A stretch of 64,000 bases of DNA, taken from Macrosoma leucophasiata (Eukaryota; Arthropoda; Insecta; Lepidoptera; Hedylidae). The notes beneath the pieces are model-generated. The model made no database searches, had not been told where the DNA came from, and saw only the letters and a program-made list of their open reading frames with translations. A program made the translations under genes and the position numbers. The stretch spans positions 24,258,001-24,322,000 of the forward strand of contig JAWQUS010000007.1 of assembly GCA_036365455.1 (NCBI GenBank), in the 5' to 3' direction. Each line of letters starts with the position of its first letter. The first letter of the stretch is position 1. Positions 42,001 to 51,822 of the stretch are shown here, piece by piece.

Positions 42001-42901
42001 TGAATAAATAAACATACCTCTTTAGTATGTCCTTCTAATTCAAAAAGCAGCTGCATCTTTGGAAAACTCCACACTCTAACTTTGCCATCTATGCCACCTG
42101 TAGCCATCAATTTGCCATTATGACTGATTCTCACAACTCTCTGCAGTGGATCATCTCTGAAAACACAAAGATTTTGGTGTGAATTCAAATATGAAAGATC
42201 CATAATACAATACAAAGACAACAAGATAACAATCTTTACCCGAAATCTGTTTGTATACTGTCACTTGGCCGTATCTCAAAAGATATCCGTTTCTCTGTGG
42301 TGTTACTGTTGGTGTCCTTCTTTGATATGTTATCGTTCTCGGAGACGGTTCGGCGGCGGCGGCGCACCAGCCCGTTCTCCGCACGGAAGCTGCCGCGCCG
42401 CATCTCAGCTGCGTCAACCATGCGTATATTCACTTTGTACAACTGGCAATGGCTTTCCTGACCCGCTGTCAGGTAGGTGCGGTTCTCAATGTTACGCACC
42501 GCGCACGTCATCACCACGTTAGGCCCTGTCTCGTGCCGCATCACCTCTTCGGCCACAAATCTGCTCCCATTGTGTGACAATTCGAATATTTCCTAAAATA
42601 GCAATAAAATTAATTAAATAATGCGATTTGTAGCCTTTGTATTATCAAAAATTACTGTAAAACAAACCAAACCACCTAATTATTGCCATATTAGCTCTGA
42701 CGTGTTCGAAACATTGATTTTTACTAGAGCCTGTATCGTTTATGAAATTATGACGTTGATACTTACAAAGCCATTCGCTACACCAGTGTTAGATGCGCCG
42801 CCACCTCCTGCGACGAGGACGTGTCGATTCGTGAGGGTCTGAACCGTGTAGAGAGGAAAATCGACCTTCGCAAGTAAACCATCGCCTCTGTTTCGAGACA
42901 T
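31243..42901 (-). CDS. Preb: PREB / Sec12-type guanine nucleotide exchange factor for Sar1
   Basis: ER membrane WD40 protein that loads Sar1 with GTP to start COPII coat assembly (family knowledge). Seven exons on the minus strand: 42901-42767, 42592-42240, 42156-42018, 40341-40184, 39294-39057, 33087-32928, 31346-31243. All are GT/AG with consistent phases, giving about 427 residues. Seen: N-terminal FPLYTVQTLT then the conserved glycine loop VAGGGGASNTGV; WD blades including HNGKLMATGGIDGKVRVWSF and KDGLACVWD; GTMFSGSVDIYIAFSLQ, which is typical of PREB; and a final exon with one hydrophobic segment (LLSIALVLFIFIIILTIV) and a short HKQTKC tail, giving a C-terminal anchor. Intron 5 holds a SINE split by a LINE. 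Confidence 0.94.
31880..31945 (+). repeat. tRNA-like SINE head
   Basis: GTGGTAGCAGACCACTAC followed by CCTGGGTTCGATTCCCGGGT, a good B-box with paired T-stem. No complete cloverleaf, so it is taken as a tRNA-derived repeat in or beside the last PREB intron. Confidence 0.55.
31997..32050. repeat. Perfect hairpin, 25-bp arms, 4-nt loop
   Basis: Arms 31997-32021 and 32026-32050 are exact reverse complements around AGTG. Located in the last PREB intron, about 50 bp after a tRNA-like repeat. Confidence 0.97.
32928..33087 (-). CDS. Preb: PREB exon 6
   Basis: Acceptor TTGCAG, donor GTGAGC. Reads RVLHVPRAHRMFVTGLEFLP, then RSEAALLSISVDNCVYVHSL and PYP plus one base: the last WD blade before the anchor. 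A SINE starts 55 bp upstream of it. Confidence 0.93.
33142..33297 (+). mobile_element. 5S-rRNA-derived SINE (family B), left piece, interrupted by a LINE
   Basis: Head of the family in + orientation (GGTTAAGCACTACAGGCGCG, then GGTGACCGC) running to GGTCCCGGTTGCT at 33297. The continuation (GATAGATAGCAGTCGTTAAA) resumes at 38406 after the LINE. The flank GATATCGAAG at 33132 resembles GATATCAGAAG after the right piece, a likely target duplication. Confidence 0.85.
33644..36472 (-). pseudogene. LINE ORF2: endonuclease plus reverse transcriptase, one in-frame stop
   Basis: One reading frame of 943 codons broken by TAA at 35489-35491. N-terminal apurinic-type endonuclease (residues 1-230) with IVETWLDKEK, GGDFNINFL and SDHKGV. 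Reverse transcriptase in the second part with PIHKKG, NYRPIALLNSSAKIFEKVM, SKAYDRVNYDILL, GSIPQGSILG and catalytic FADD. The two open segments (36472-35489 and 35464-33644) are in the same frame, so the break is a nonsense change (AAA to TAA is the likely path), not a frameshift. All catalytic motifs are kept, so the insertion is fairly young. Confidence 0.92.
36495..37760 (-). CDS. LINE ORF1 protein with PHD finger
   Basis: 421 residues. A C4HC3 zinc finger at residues 4-56 (C4, C7, C19, C24, H29, C32, C53, C56) fits a PHD finger. Then a polar region, a Gln/Glu-rich coiled coil at about 155-215, and a domain from about 235 (KTLVLHGLSVNYWETEQDLS) like the RNA-binding part of LINE ORF1 proteins. 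Ends 22 bp before ORF2. Known: such ORF1 proteins bind element RNA; PHD-bearing ORF1s occur in CR1-group LINEs. Confidence 0.88.
   Translation of the reverse strand: MRKCKACNQHIGISELLKCTNSTCKGQYHYMCLNIKTMQYKSKLEDYERKWICPDCDRITKRRPKTDTTPVHCHHSTMKDRLNDSDILDTLDTTFSPHGNTINNTIHSPVSDRQKENKMDTISPITSENQPVTLQQMHSLLQQNNKQIIQEFRQTIEGQIEQAIRNLKNDLLLQNTDIQNEQTEIKKNISQIERKIEQLHSQCNQLKIENEKLRQEMLNIQKNPNEPTTQCDKTLVLHGLSVNYWETEQDLSQRITNIFYDILNINISEYIEGLTFLGKKGPTRPIKIELLSKNKKRIILDNSFYFKDTGLSVTDYFCKSALQQRKEMREALQSARRSGKYAIIRNNKLFIDGKEVKTTQIGNETCKNEQTHEKTAVNYTTIRKDDNQVEPDLSSRKQDNSIQVQNYSSRSKNSNNNLFRY
38406..38605 (+). mobile_element. 5S-rRNA-derived SINE (family B), right piece
   Basis: Continues the SINE at 33142-33297 after the LINE: TTAAACCTTGTCGGAGGCC, then the tail block GGCAGTGGGACGTATAATGG, ending GCCATTATTATA. 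Confidence 0.85.
38927..39010. repeat. (GCGT)n microsatellite
   Basis: About 20 GCGT units, one interruption, starting to degenerate to GCTT. In PREB intron 5, about 45 bp inside the donor of the exon ending 39057. Confidence 0.95.
39057..39294 (-). CDS. Preb: PREB exon 5
   Basis: Acceptor CCTCAG, donor GTAAGG. Reads RYGPIEETPGTHRMFTIANP, then LLQLWRGGDLSRSVVIPESL and VGVGTMFSGSVDIYIAFSLQ. An earlier AG at 39318 would put the frame out, so 39294 is chosen by phase. Confidence 0.92.
39392..39590 (+). repeat. Repeat family C, fuller copy
   Basis: About 200 bp, starting ACCGCGGACACTCCGCC, with CAGTGACGTGTATTTACACG and CCAACCGTCGCCCATAAGAG inside, ending TCGAAGTGTCCATTCTATAC. Short inverted similarity (GGACACT.CG) at the ends suggests a MITE. 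PREB intron 4. Confidence 0.7.
39743..40116. mobile_element. hAT-type MITE (374 bp)
   Basis: Ends CAGTGCCGG and CCGGCACTG, flanked by ATCAAGAT and ATCAAAAT (7 of 8), fitting hAT. Between PREB exons 4 and 5. Confidence 0.82.
40184..40341 (-). CDS. Preb: PREB exon 4
   Basis: Acceptor TTCCAG, donor GTTCGT. Reads LDDLDFSPCDSELVSIAKDG, then LACVWDTAARRDPLFKLTCQ and FRRC plus two bases. Confidence 0.93.
40384..40655 (-). mobile_element. SINE family A, near full length
   Basis: Whole family from tail (40384) to the head (GGTAGAGCTCCAGTGGCGGA on the minus strand near 40645). PREB intron 3. Confidence 0.8.
41405..41560 (+). repeat. Dispersed repeat E
   Basis: GTATGTATCTTCACACCAAG... and the block CAGAGAGTGTGGAACACCAG through CATACATGCACGCCAATTCC match 52612-52752 in inverted orientation. 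Class unknown. Confidence 0.6.
42018..42156 (-). CDS. Preb: PREB exon 3
   Basis: Acceptor TTTCAG, donor GTATGT. Reads GDDPLQRVVRISHNGKLMAT, then GGIDGKVRVWSFPKMQLLFE and LEGHTKE: a canonical WD repeat. Confidence 0.94.
42240..42592 (-). CDS. Preb: PREB exon 2
   Basis: Acceptor TTTTAG, donor GTAAAG. Reads EIFELSHNGSRFVAEEVMRH, then NRTYLTAGQESHCQLYKVNI, an Arg-rich linker (GLVRRRRRTVSEN) and SIQTDFG. The linker replaces the basic insert of vertebrate PREB. Confidence 0.93.
42767..42901 (-). CDS. Preb: PREB exon 1 with start codon
   Basis: ATG at 42901-42899, 45 codons to donor GTAAGT. Reads MSRNRGDGLLAKVDFPLYTV, then HVLVAGGGGASNTGVANGF. The glycine loop corresponds to the catalytic K loop of Sec12. 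Confidence 0.93.
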
Positions 42902-43389
42902 CTTCACTTATAACATCTATTTCAACTATTTTAACTGCCGACACCGTTTGGATACTACTATCTGGGAAACGAATAAAGCCACATGAGTCTTTTTTTGTTA
43001 ACTAACTATGAAAAATCACTTGTAATATGGCTAAAACAATACGATTAGGAACTAAACAACTGACTGTAATTTCTGTGGTTCCAACATGACAAAAGTCAAC
43101 ATTGACAGATAATGTTTTACGACGATCGTTACGTGTTAAGAATAATGAAATTTAACGAATATAATTTAAAAAATATTTTGCATAACCAAACTTCTTACAT
43201 GACGTAAAATTCTACACGTAATTTAAATGAACGTCACCGTTCACCGCATAAGCTTCCAAAATAGTTATATTGTTTTAAACAAAAATGACCTTTACAGCTA
43301 AATTATTGGAAGTAACATTAAACTTGACGTTTGGAAACTTTCTTCGAAAATGGTTTCCATGTCAAAAAATAAGTTTTTTTTTATTAGTT

Positions 43390-43715
43390 TTACGGCCATA
43401 GATTCAAGTCTTTTACAGAATATCCACATGGAAGATGACGATGATTGGATAGTGCAATGTTCCATATATTATGCAATATAATGAGATGGCCCCAGTAAAG
43501 TGATGGGGACTTTACTAGGAGTTTTTGCGAAGTATTCTTCGAGGCAACACGAAAAATCACTTTTCACTGCTTAATATCACTTCTATACCCGTGCACGTTA
43601 CAGCATGCTTTAAGATAAAAAATTCCACAATTTTATCCCACACGTAAATACACGACCGTACACAAGATTTCAAAATAATATCACGCTGCGACACGGCTCT
43701 TTCCCGCCAAAAATG
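43390..43715 (+). repeat. Repeat family D, diverged copy
   Basis: Shares GGAAGATGACGATGATT, AGGAGTTTTTGCGAAG and the end TAATATCACGCTGCGACACG with the copies at 51140-51560 and 57375-57750. Upstream of PREB. Confidence 0.7.
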
Positions 43716-43893
43716 TAAGAAACTAAGAGAACACTTGTGTTTCCATTTCACTGTCGCTTTTTAATTTCCATACGATTTTTTATTTGGTGTAGTTAATTTT
43801 ACGTTACAAACATTGATATACAAAAAAACTCAACAAATAATAGTTAAGAACTTTCAGCGCTAAGAATGAAGAACAACAACGTTTTTTCTCAAC

Positions 43894-45049
43894 TAGGGAT
43901 GGACATTGAAAAAAAACATCGATGTTTTTTTCGATGTAATGCATTAGAAAGTTGCATCGATGTAATATCGATATTTCAGAAAATACATCGATGTTTTTCA
44001 TACATCGATTGTTTTTTTTTTATTAGAATAATTATATTTAATATAGGTGTCTAATAAATGTTATTTCAAAATTAAAAATAGGAACTTAATTAAAAAAAGG
44101 CTTTATTACACTAAGTTTCGGTTGCAACAAAATATTTGTCAAAATTATTTTTTACTAAATAAAAGAATTAAACTTTACTTCCTCTATTTTAAACAAAGGA
44201 GATGTTGTGAGCTCGGCTCTTGTTCGTACACGTCCTCAAAAAATGGGTAAATTAAAGAAGAATCCGAAAAAAATACAATTAATTTATTCAAGAATATATT
44301 TTAGAGTTACAACCACATTTAATTCTAACATTGGCCGCAAAACAAATTAAAAGAAATCAATTTAGTTATGAAAAAAATATAATTAAAATTATGTTTTTAC
44401 ATTACAATACTTCTTATTTATCGATATTTTAGAGAAACAAAAGTTTATCCTATCTTTTCCCCTCTAACCTATTTCTGCATTGCTACAAGCTATTGCATCA
44501 TTAAAGTGCATTTTTTTGAATCGAGGGTCTAAAATGTTTGCAATCGTTAGAGCAGTAACATGTTCTATGGGGGGATGATAAAAGCGTGTAGACTTATTAA
44601 AAGATTAAAACATTTATAAACCATGAACAGAGTGATTCTATTTACTATAAAACCTTTCAATAACAATGACTATAGCTAACCAATTTTGGTTATCGCTACA
44701 TCGTTTTTAGTCCTTCAATATCGACTATACATATATTATCGATGTTTTTATTTGATACATCGAATCCAAGAAGAAGTAATAAAAATTATCAAATAATGAA
44801 TAGCTAACCTAACCTAACCAATTTTGGTTGGCTAGGTATTCTTTGTTATTGAAAGATTTTTTAGTTATTAGAATCACTCAGTTCACGGTTTATAAATGTT
44901 TTTTAATCTGCTTCTTCGATTCGATGTATTGAAAATAAACATCGATTTATACTCGATGTTGAGGAACTAAAAATACATCGGTTCGATTCGATTTATTGAT
45001 AAAATACATCGAGTGTTTATAAAACATCGATGTATATCGTCCATCCCTA
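43894..45049. mobile_element. Non-autonomous hAT element (1156 bp) with perfect 8-bp target duplication
   Basis: Starts TAGGGATGGAC and ends GTCCATCCCTA. Both sides are flanked by TTCTCAAC (43886-43893 and 45050-45057). The interior is AT-rich with many ATCGATG motifs and no transposase. Related by ends to 18258-18709. Confidence 0.9.
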
Positions 45050-45057
45050 TTCTCAAC

Positions 45058-45831
45058 CCGTTAGTGTAAATGAGAATTCATAATCATCGCTTACATCCAT
45101 TGATTAAGATAGAGGGGCTGTGCGTAGGGGAACCAGAGCAATGTTTTTAGAGTAGGTACCTGGAGTCCCCCCTTGATGCACTGTAGTCGGAATCGAGGTG
45201 ATTTCAGATGGTTCCAGTCTCTCACATCTCGGCCCTCTCCCAAGATTGAACGCGAATGCATTTCCATCTTAATAAAAAAAATTAAGAGATTTTGAAGGAT
45301 GGGATATTTATAAGTAACTAGCTGACCCGGCCACGCGTTGCTGTGGCTAAAGTTTTGTTATATTACATTATAGTAAACAATCTAAGAGGAACAATAAGAG
45401 AACATCAGTCACGGAGTCCACTATGCTTTTTCACACAGATAGTATTCGTAAAAAAATTTGGTGATCTCCTTATTTGACTTTCTACTACGATAACTCTTTA
45501 GTACAATGAAATTATTTACGAACAAAGACGAAAATGTTGATGTTGGTATACAAATTCACTGGATTGAGATTTGAAGGGGAAGTACGTTGAACACAATTAA
45601 TTAAAATGTTCTTACACTTGATATTAAGCAGAAATCAATAGATACAAAATAAAAAATTATCAGATTTATTATTTCCATTTAATTTTATGACAAATATAAG
45701 TATATTACAGTATAATACAGTAAATAACATGTGACGCTTAAACTCATGAATGAGGTAGGCAAGGCAGACAGTTTTAAACTTTTAAACATTAATATCTATT
45801 TTTTTGAATTATAAATACTTTCAATTTCAAT
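45058..45831. other. Intergenic AT-rich sequence
   Basis: No gene. At 45321 begins an AGCTGACCCGGCCACGCGTTG motif that recurs in variant form at 47521, 48389, 48573 and 50697. Confidence 0.6.
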
Positions 45832-46390
45832 TTAATTTAACACCAATCGGTGCACAATGTTTTTGGTTAACCTGTCTTTAGCTAACACAAATAGATTCGA
45901 CGGTTTCCCAACACGTTAACACGCAACATATAGTTGCCCATGAGAAAAACATGGATTTTCCAAATCTAAACCACAAATGGACATTGTTTGACCTTGAGAT
46001 TTATTTATAGACATGGCGAAAGCTAAACGAATTGGAAACTGTAGCCTTTTGAAGGGTATGGTAGAATCTGATGGTATCATCGGAATACGTGGCAGCAGGC
46101 CCACTTTTCCTTTAAGCTTCCCAGCCAAAATGGTTGCTTCAAGAATGTTTCCGGTGATCTTTTTGATGGCCAAACGCGTACCGTTACATAATTGAGGTGG
46201 ATTCAAATTACAGAGGAGAATAATAGGGGAACCAATCTTTAATCGAAGATTATGTGGTGGCATTCCAGGGATATCTAATGAATGTAAAAATTCAATCGGA
46301 AAATTTACACTTTCATTTTCATCAACAACAGTATCGAACTGTTGTATCTGGAAGTTAATTTCGTCAACATCAACGTTTAAATTATAAAGT
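45832..46390 (-). pseudogene. Helitron Pif1-like helicase, C-terminal fragment
   Basis: Minus-strand reading from about 46390: [19 protein letters not shown], then [20 protein letters not shown], then [20 protein letters not shown], then HGQLYVAC. This is the C-terminal helicase region encoded by Helitrons. A TAA (45916-45918) replaces the serine normally following YVAC. The frame then continues RVGKPSNLFVLAK to a normal stop at 45832-45834. The N-terminal Rep and most of the helicase are absent. Confidence 0.88.
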
Positions 46391-47629
46391 TTTGATCAAT
46401 GAAGCACAAATAAGTAAAAAACAGGATTAATTTCACTGTATTATCTTCATTCAATATAATATGAATTCAATTTACACTTCAGTCTATGTAACACGTGGCC
46501 GGCTATGCTAACATCAAAAATTTAAAAAGTGGAAATAATTTAATTATACGGTATTTCGTTCACTACAAAATAAATTTAATTAATTTTTAGCGTCAACAAC
46601 ACGTGGTAATTATGCTGTTAAAATGTAGCTTATATGACACGTTTGTAGATTTACCATAGCAGCGCCATCTATTGATTACTTACTCAACCCAGTCGAAAGG
46701 TATCGACATCTGTTAGAATCATTTGGAGTTAACAGATAATTGTGACTGTCAAATAATAACAGACAAATAATTAGCAATAAATTAAAATTGCGACTATAAT
46801 TTGAGATTTAAACTATCCTATCTCTCAAGTTGGATCGAACTGCACATGGTGTGCGAATTTTATTATAATCGGTTAAGTGGTTTAGGAGTCCATTGAGGAC
46901 AAACATTGTGACACGAGATTTATATATATTAAGAAGACATTAAGATTATTTTTTCTCTGTGAGTTATTAGGAGGCCAAAGAATTTGCTTTCTTTCGGTCA
47001 TTGCCCGTGGTACACCTACTAAGTCCACCTGGGTGAACCAGGGGTAATTTTTTTTACCCGTGGTACACCTATTATGAATTGGGTGTACCAGGGGTAATTA
47101 CATCTTTCCGTTGTCCACTTAAGTTCACCTAGATATTCCAAGGGAAATATATTTTATCCGTGGTCCACCTGTATCAGTGTTAGTGTAGAATATACTTTTA
47201 CATTGTTAATAACATGTTTTGTCGGGTTCTTTTCAGTCTCAAATCGTACTTCAACTTTTTGGAACTAAAGGGAATCACGTTTTCTAAAGAAATGAGTGTA
47301 ATGCACAGCGTAATAAGATTAAATATTTTTGGAATCGAAACATATGGGTTAGGTTATGTTAGAACGGTAAGCACACAACGCATTTGCTAGAAACATAATC
47401 TAGAATTTAAAATTAAAATAAAAAAAACACTAAAAACGAAAAAAAACGCAATTAGATAATTTCATTTTAAGGAAAAAAAACACGTAACCTAATTATTATA
47501 ATGAGACAATTATTTTAATACTAGCTGTGCCCGCGACTTCGTCCACGTGAGAAAAAATATGATTGTTCAGTATCTATCTACTCGGATGAAGTCGTGGGCG
47601 CAGCTAGTATAAAAGTAGCGTAAGTTACT

Positions 47630-48180
47630 CCTTATTACATCACCTATCTGCCAGTGAAAGTCCCGTCAAAATCGGAGACACTCAAATTCTATTTATTTGT
47701 ATGTAGGTAGGTATGTATGTATGTATGGTTGTATGGAGATAAAAGTTACCTTAGTTACTCCTTATCACATCAGCTATCTGCCAGTGAAAGTCCCGTCAAT
47801 ATCGGAGACACTCAAAATCTATTTATATGTATGTATGTATGGAGATAAAAGTAGCCTAAGTTACTCCTTATTATATCAGCCACCTACCCGTGGAAGTCCC
47901 GTCAAAGTCGGATACACTCCAATTCTACTTATTTGTATGTAGATATGTATGTATGGATGTATGGAGATAAAAGTAGCCTAAGTTACTCCTTATTACATCT
48001 ACAACCTACCCGTGGAAGTCCCGTCAAAGTCGGATACACTCCAATCTACTTATTTGTATGTAGGAATGTATGTATGGATGTATAGAGATAAAAGTAGCCT
48101 AAGTTACTCCTTGTCATATCAGCTATCTGCCAGTGAAAGTCCCGTCAAAATCGGTCCAGCCGTTCCCAAGATTAGCCCCG
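47630..48180 (+). repeat. Tandem array, five units of about 115-125 bp
   Basis: Each unit contains TTACTCCTTATTACATC-type sequence, then GTGAAAGTCCCGTCAAA, then a GTATGTATGTATG run. Units begin near 47630, 47755, 47870, 47990 and 48105. The last passes into CGGTCCAGCCGTTCC and a GACAGACAGAC tail. Confidence 0.85.
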
Positions 48181-48388
48181 CCGAACAGACAGATAGACAG
48201 ACAGACAAAAATTGTAAAAAATGTTGTTTTGGTATATGTACCGTGTATATATATATATACATATGCATTTAGTAAAAAGAGGTTATTTTAATATTACAAA
48301 CAGACACTCCAATTTTATTTATTTGTATAGATGGGCTATGTACTTACCTACAAGGTGACAATAAATATATATATATATATATTTAAAC

Positions 48389-48755
48389 TAGCTGTCCCGT
48401 CTAACTTCGTATCGCCCTAGAAAAAAAAATGACCAAAAATGTTATGAAAAATAGATGTTGGCCGATTCTCAGACCTACCCAATATGCTCACAAAATTTCA
48501 TGAGAATATGTCCGGCCGTTTCGGAGGAGTATGGCAACGAAAACTGTGACACGAGAATTTTATATATTAGACTAGCTGTCCCGGCAAACTTCGTTTCGCC
48601 CTAGAAAATTAAAAAAAAAATGTCCAAAAATGTTATGAAAAATAGATGTTGGCCGATTCTCAGACCTACTGAATATGCATGCAAAATTTGGTTAAAATCG
48701 GTCCAGCCGTTTCGGAGGAGTTCAAGTTCGAACACGAGAATTTTATATATTAGAT
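48389..48755 (+). repeat. Two tandem copies of a 184-bp interspersed repeat
   Basis: Both start CTAGCTGTCCCG (48389, 48573), share GTTATGAAAAATAGATGTTG and end ACACGAGAATTTTATATATT. Single diverged relatives begin at 45321 and 50697. Confidence 0.85.
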
Positions 48756-49489
48756 TGGTACCTAGAGGCGTTTTTGAATGATCGCGGTTTATATTACGAG
48801 TAACATTGTTTAAACAAACGTGTAACTATTATAATTAGTAAAAAGTAGGTATTTCAACTACGAATAATATAGTTTTCATCATCAGTTCCACTTTATCAAA
48901 TTATGCTTTCCGAAAGCAAAGACACGGAACATTATTATTTTAAAAAAGACCGACAACCTTTCAGTGTGCTATGAAATATGAAGAGTGCTCTCGATTTTTC
49001 CCGGATCCCATCATCACAATATTAACATGGTTACAATGGGACCTGTGAGGTATATCCTTTGAAACAAAAAAAATAGTGAAATCGGTAAAGGCGTTTTCAA
49101 ATTATCGGTGAACTTACATAAAAAAAAGATTCCGAGGAATTTAAACGCCTCCTTTTTTCGAAGTCAGTTAAAAACCAAAAAGAAATTAAATTTGAAAAAA
49201 TCCGACGAATTGATAAATTTCTCCTTTTTTCGAAGTCGGTTAAAAACCAAAAAGAAATTAAATTTGGACGTTTATCTGTATGAATTAGTATTTTCTTCAC
49301 AATTGAAAATTGTTAGGTGGAACACGGGCAATACATTCCGCTGAACTATCGAACAGGTGGACCACCGGAAGTAAACTTTACCCTTGGTACACCTAACTCA
49401 CAAGAGGTGTACCATGGGCAGAAAATTTTACCCCTGGTTCACCCAGGTGGACTAAATAGTTGTACCACGGGCAATGACCGCTTTCTTTT

Positions 49490-51139
49490 ACCTATTTTGT
49501 CTTTTTATAATTAATTTTATTAAATGAAAGATAAAATAAATTCAAAGTTTAATCAAAATTAATTTACACTTAAAATATTCAACACTTACTTCTTACAAAC
49601 TAAATTAGTTGGCAAATATACCACACATCGCGTATTCCCAATTTCACTGAACATAAAAGATTATTACTGTATAACTTAAACAAGGTGCAGCCGGAAAGAT
49701 CCAACAATATTGAAAAATGTTCATCTATATCAAATTTCAAATCATTTAACGTAAACAATATAAATGAAATCATTTTTTTTCATACAAAGTTTAAAAAATA
49801 ATTATTTGTTATTTTATTTGACAACCCTAACAAGTCGTCAATGAAAACGCTCAACATTTTACACACGCATACCGTGCGAGATTATCAGTTTCAACTTTTA
49901 ACAAACGAATAATTACATGAGATGTATGATTGTACGAATTTAAATTCAACCTAGAATTATACTGCTCAAATGGTGAATGTGATGTCAGAGGTGTGTCTAC
50001 ATTGTTATTAATTTAATGACTACAAAAAACACCCGCGCGTAAAGCAATAAATAAATTGATTTATACACCATGGCCCCTAATAATTTTCAAAACACTATTA
50101 ATATAGTCAAACCAACTCTTTTTATCATTTTCGAACTGTTCTTACAGAATCTGAAAGATAGCGGGTCCATTAAGACACCGAATAGCCATGTTACGAGATG
50201 AGTGGATAAAGCTGGAAGAGGCCTTTCTGTCGCAAAGACACCTATATTAATAAAATTGATTTTATTTAATAAATTGTGAAAATATTGTAAAATTATCGCC
50301 AAAAAAGGCTATAATAATTTATTATGCATAGTATACAGGTAGATGTATAAATTCTATTAAATTATGATAACCAGTTTAAAAACAAATACTTAAATAATAT
50401 CATTACAGTACAGGTACATTGTTTTAATTTCTTACTGTGTTCAAAGTTAAATCATAAATACTTTTCTTTGCAATACCTAGACTAACAGGCAAAGTCATGA
50501 CAGTTATTAGAAAAATGTGTAAAAAATATCATGTATTTTTAATATTATTAGGATTTTAAAAAATATCGGAAATACTGACATCCTGTTATGATCTTTCAAG
50601 GCCTAAGACTACAAATACTACTTTATTAGTATTTTTTTTCTGTATTGTAGTCATGACTAATCCTTCTGTAAATTACAGTTTATAATTAAAACATATTAGC
50701 TGTCCAGGCAAACTTCGTATTGCCTCACAATCTTTCTTTCTTTCTTTTTACTATTTCCCTTCAATTTCTTCATATTTTCCTACATTTTAAACCTTCAAAA
50801 AAATCATTCAAAACCAAAGTTAGCCAAATCGGTCCCGCCGTTCTCGAGTTTTAGCGAGACTAACGAACAGCAATTGATTTTTATACATATAGATTAAAAC
50901 ATATGTACCTGCCTCAGTTTACAATAAAATTGTGTTTTTTTTGCCCAGCATTCAAAATAATTACTACACCCAACTTTAAACGCCTGTACTGTACAAAATG
51001 TACTACAAATATTTCGACAAGGAACTTTAAAAGATGGCGCATTTAATCTGGATTCCAAAATGGTATGATACTTGCTGGATTACTTCTTTGTTTAGGAAAA
51101 AAAAATATTTTTCATGTAACCGGGTTTCAGGTCAACTCC
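49490..51139. other. Intergenic AT-rich sequence
   Basis: No exon or RNA gene recognised. A relic of the AGCTGTCC repeat lies at 50697-50895. Confidence 0.6.
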
Positions 51140-51560
51140 TGCCCTATAAGCTGTGAAAGTAGCAACACTATGCCAAGTTGTTTATGCCTGGAGTTTTGGC
51201 GGGAACGCGGAAAAGAGCTGTGTCGCTGCGTGATATTATTTTCAAATTTACGTATAGTCGCGTTTTTATGTGTAAAAATGGTGGGATTTTTATCATAAAG
51301 CATTCGATAATGTTCACGAGTGTAAGAAAGTGATATTATGAAGTGAAAAGTGATTTTTCGTATCGCCTCCAAAACTTCGTAAAAACTCCTAGTAAAGTCC
51401 CCATCGCTTTACTGGAGCCACCCCATCATCTCATCATATTCCTCATGGAAGCATTTAATCATCGTCATCTTCCATATGGATATTCATTAATTTAAAGAAA
51501 TGTGAAATTCAATATGTATACGACTGAAAGACTCTGTATCTATGGTCATGAATAAATTAT
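51140..51560 (-). repeat. Repeat family D, copy downstream of the BTB gene
   Basis: About 400 bp, almost identical in inverted orientation to 57375-57750. Begins near GGAGTTTTGGCGGGAACGCG and ends near CTATGGTCATGAATAAATT. Confidence 0.85.
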
Positions 51561-51660
51561 TAAAAAAAATTGTTTATGCCTGTGTCGTGCTGGGGGAAGA
51601 GGGAGGGAGTCCGATAAGACATCAATTACAGCAGTTTACACATAAACACAGCGATGGCTA

Positions 51661-51822
51661 CTAGTAAGTGAATATGATGGAGCGTATGAGACCGTCGCGT
51701 ACGGAGTCGCTGCTCTGGCCGATGCCGAAGTTGAAGAACACGGACTCGGCCGCCACCTGCTGCGCGCACGTGCCCATCGGGTACCACCCCACCTTGTTGA
51801 ACACGATCCCCACTTTGTACAC
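51661..51822 (-). CDS. BTB-PHR last exon
   Basis: Acceptor TATCAG; 53 residues starting VYKVGIVFNKVGWYPMGTCA and ending LIRSIIFTY, then TAG followed by a second TAG. Forms the C-terminal half of the PHR domain. Confidence 0.93.
   Translation of the reverse strand: MYKVGIVFNKVGWYPMGTCAQQVAAESVFFNFGIGQSSDSVRDGLIRSIIFTY

Larger units (their letters stand above)
46996..49479. mobile_element. Foldback/MULE-like element, 2.48 kb
   Basis: About 52-bp outermost inverted repeats (46996-47047 and 49428-49479) start GGTCATTGCCCGTGGTACA and differ at few positions. Further inward both arms carry more TGGTACACCT-type units. Flanks GCTTTCTTTC (46986-46995) and GCTTTCTTTT (49480-49489) match at 9 of 10, a target duplication size typical of Mutator/foldback elements. 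No transposase is inside. Confidence 0.8.

Noticed and set aside
47697..48272. Open frames across the GTATGTATG-containing array
   Set aside because: Products of simple repeats; no protein similarity.
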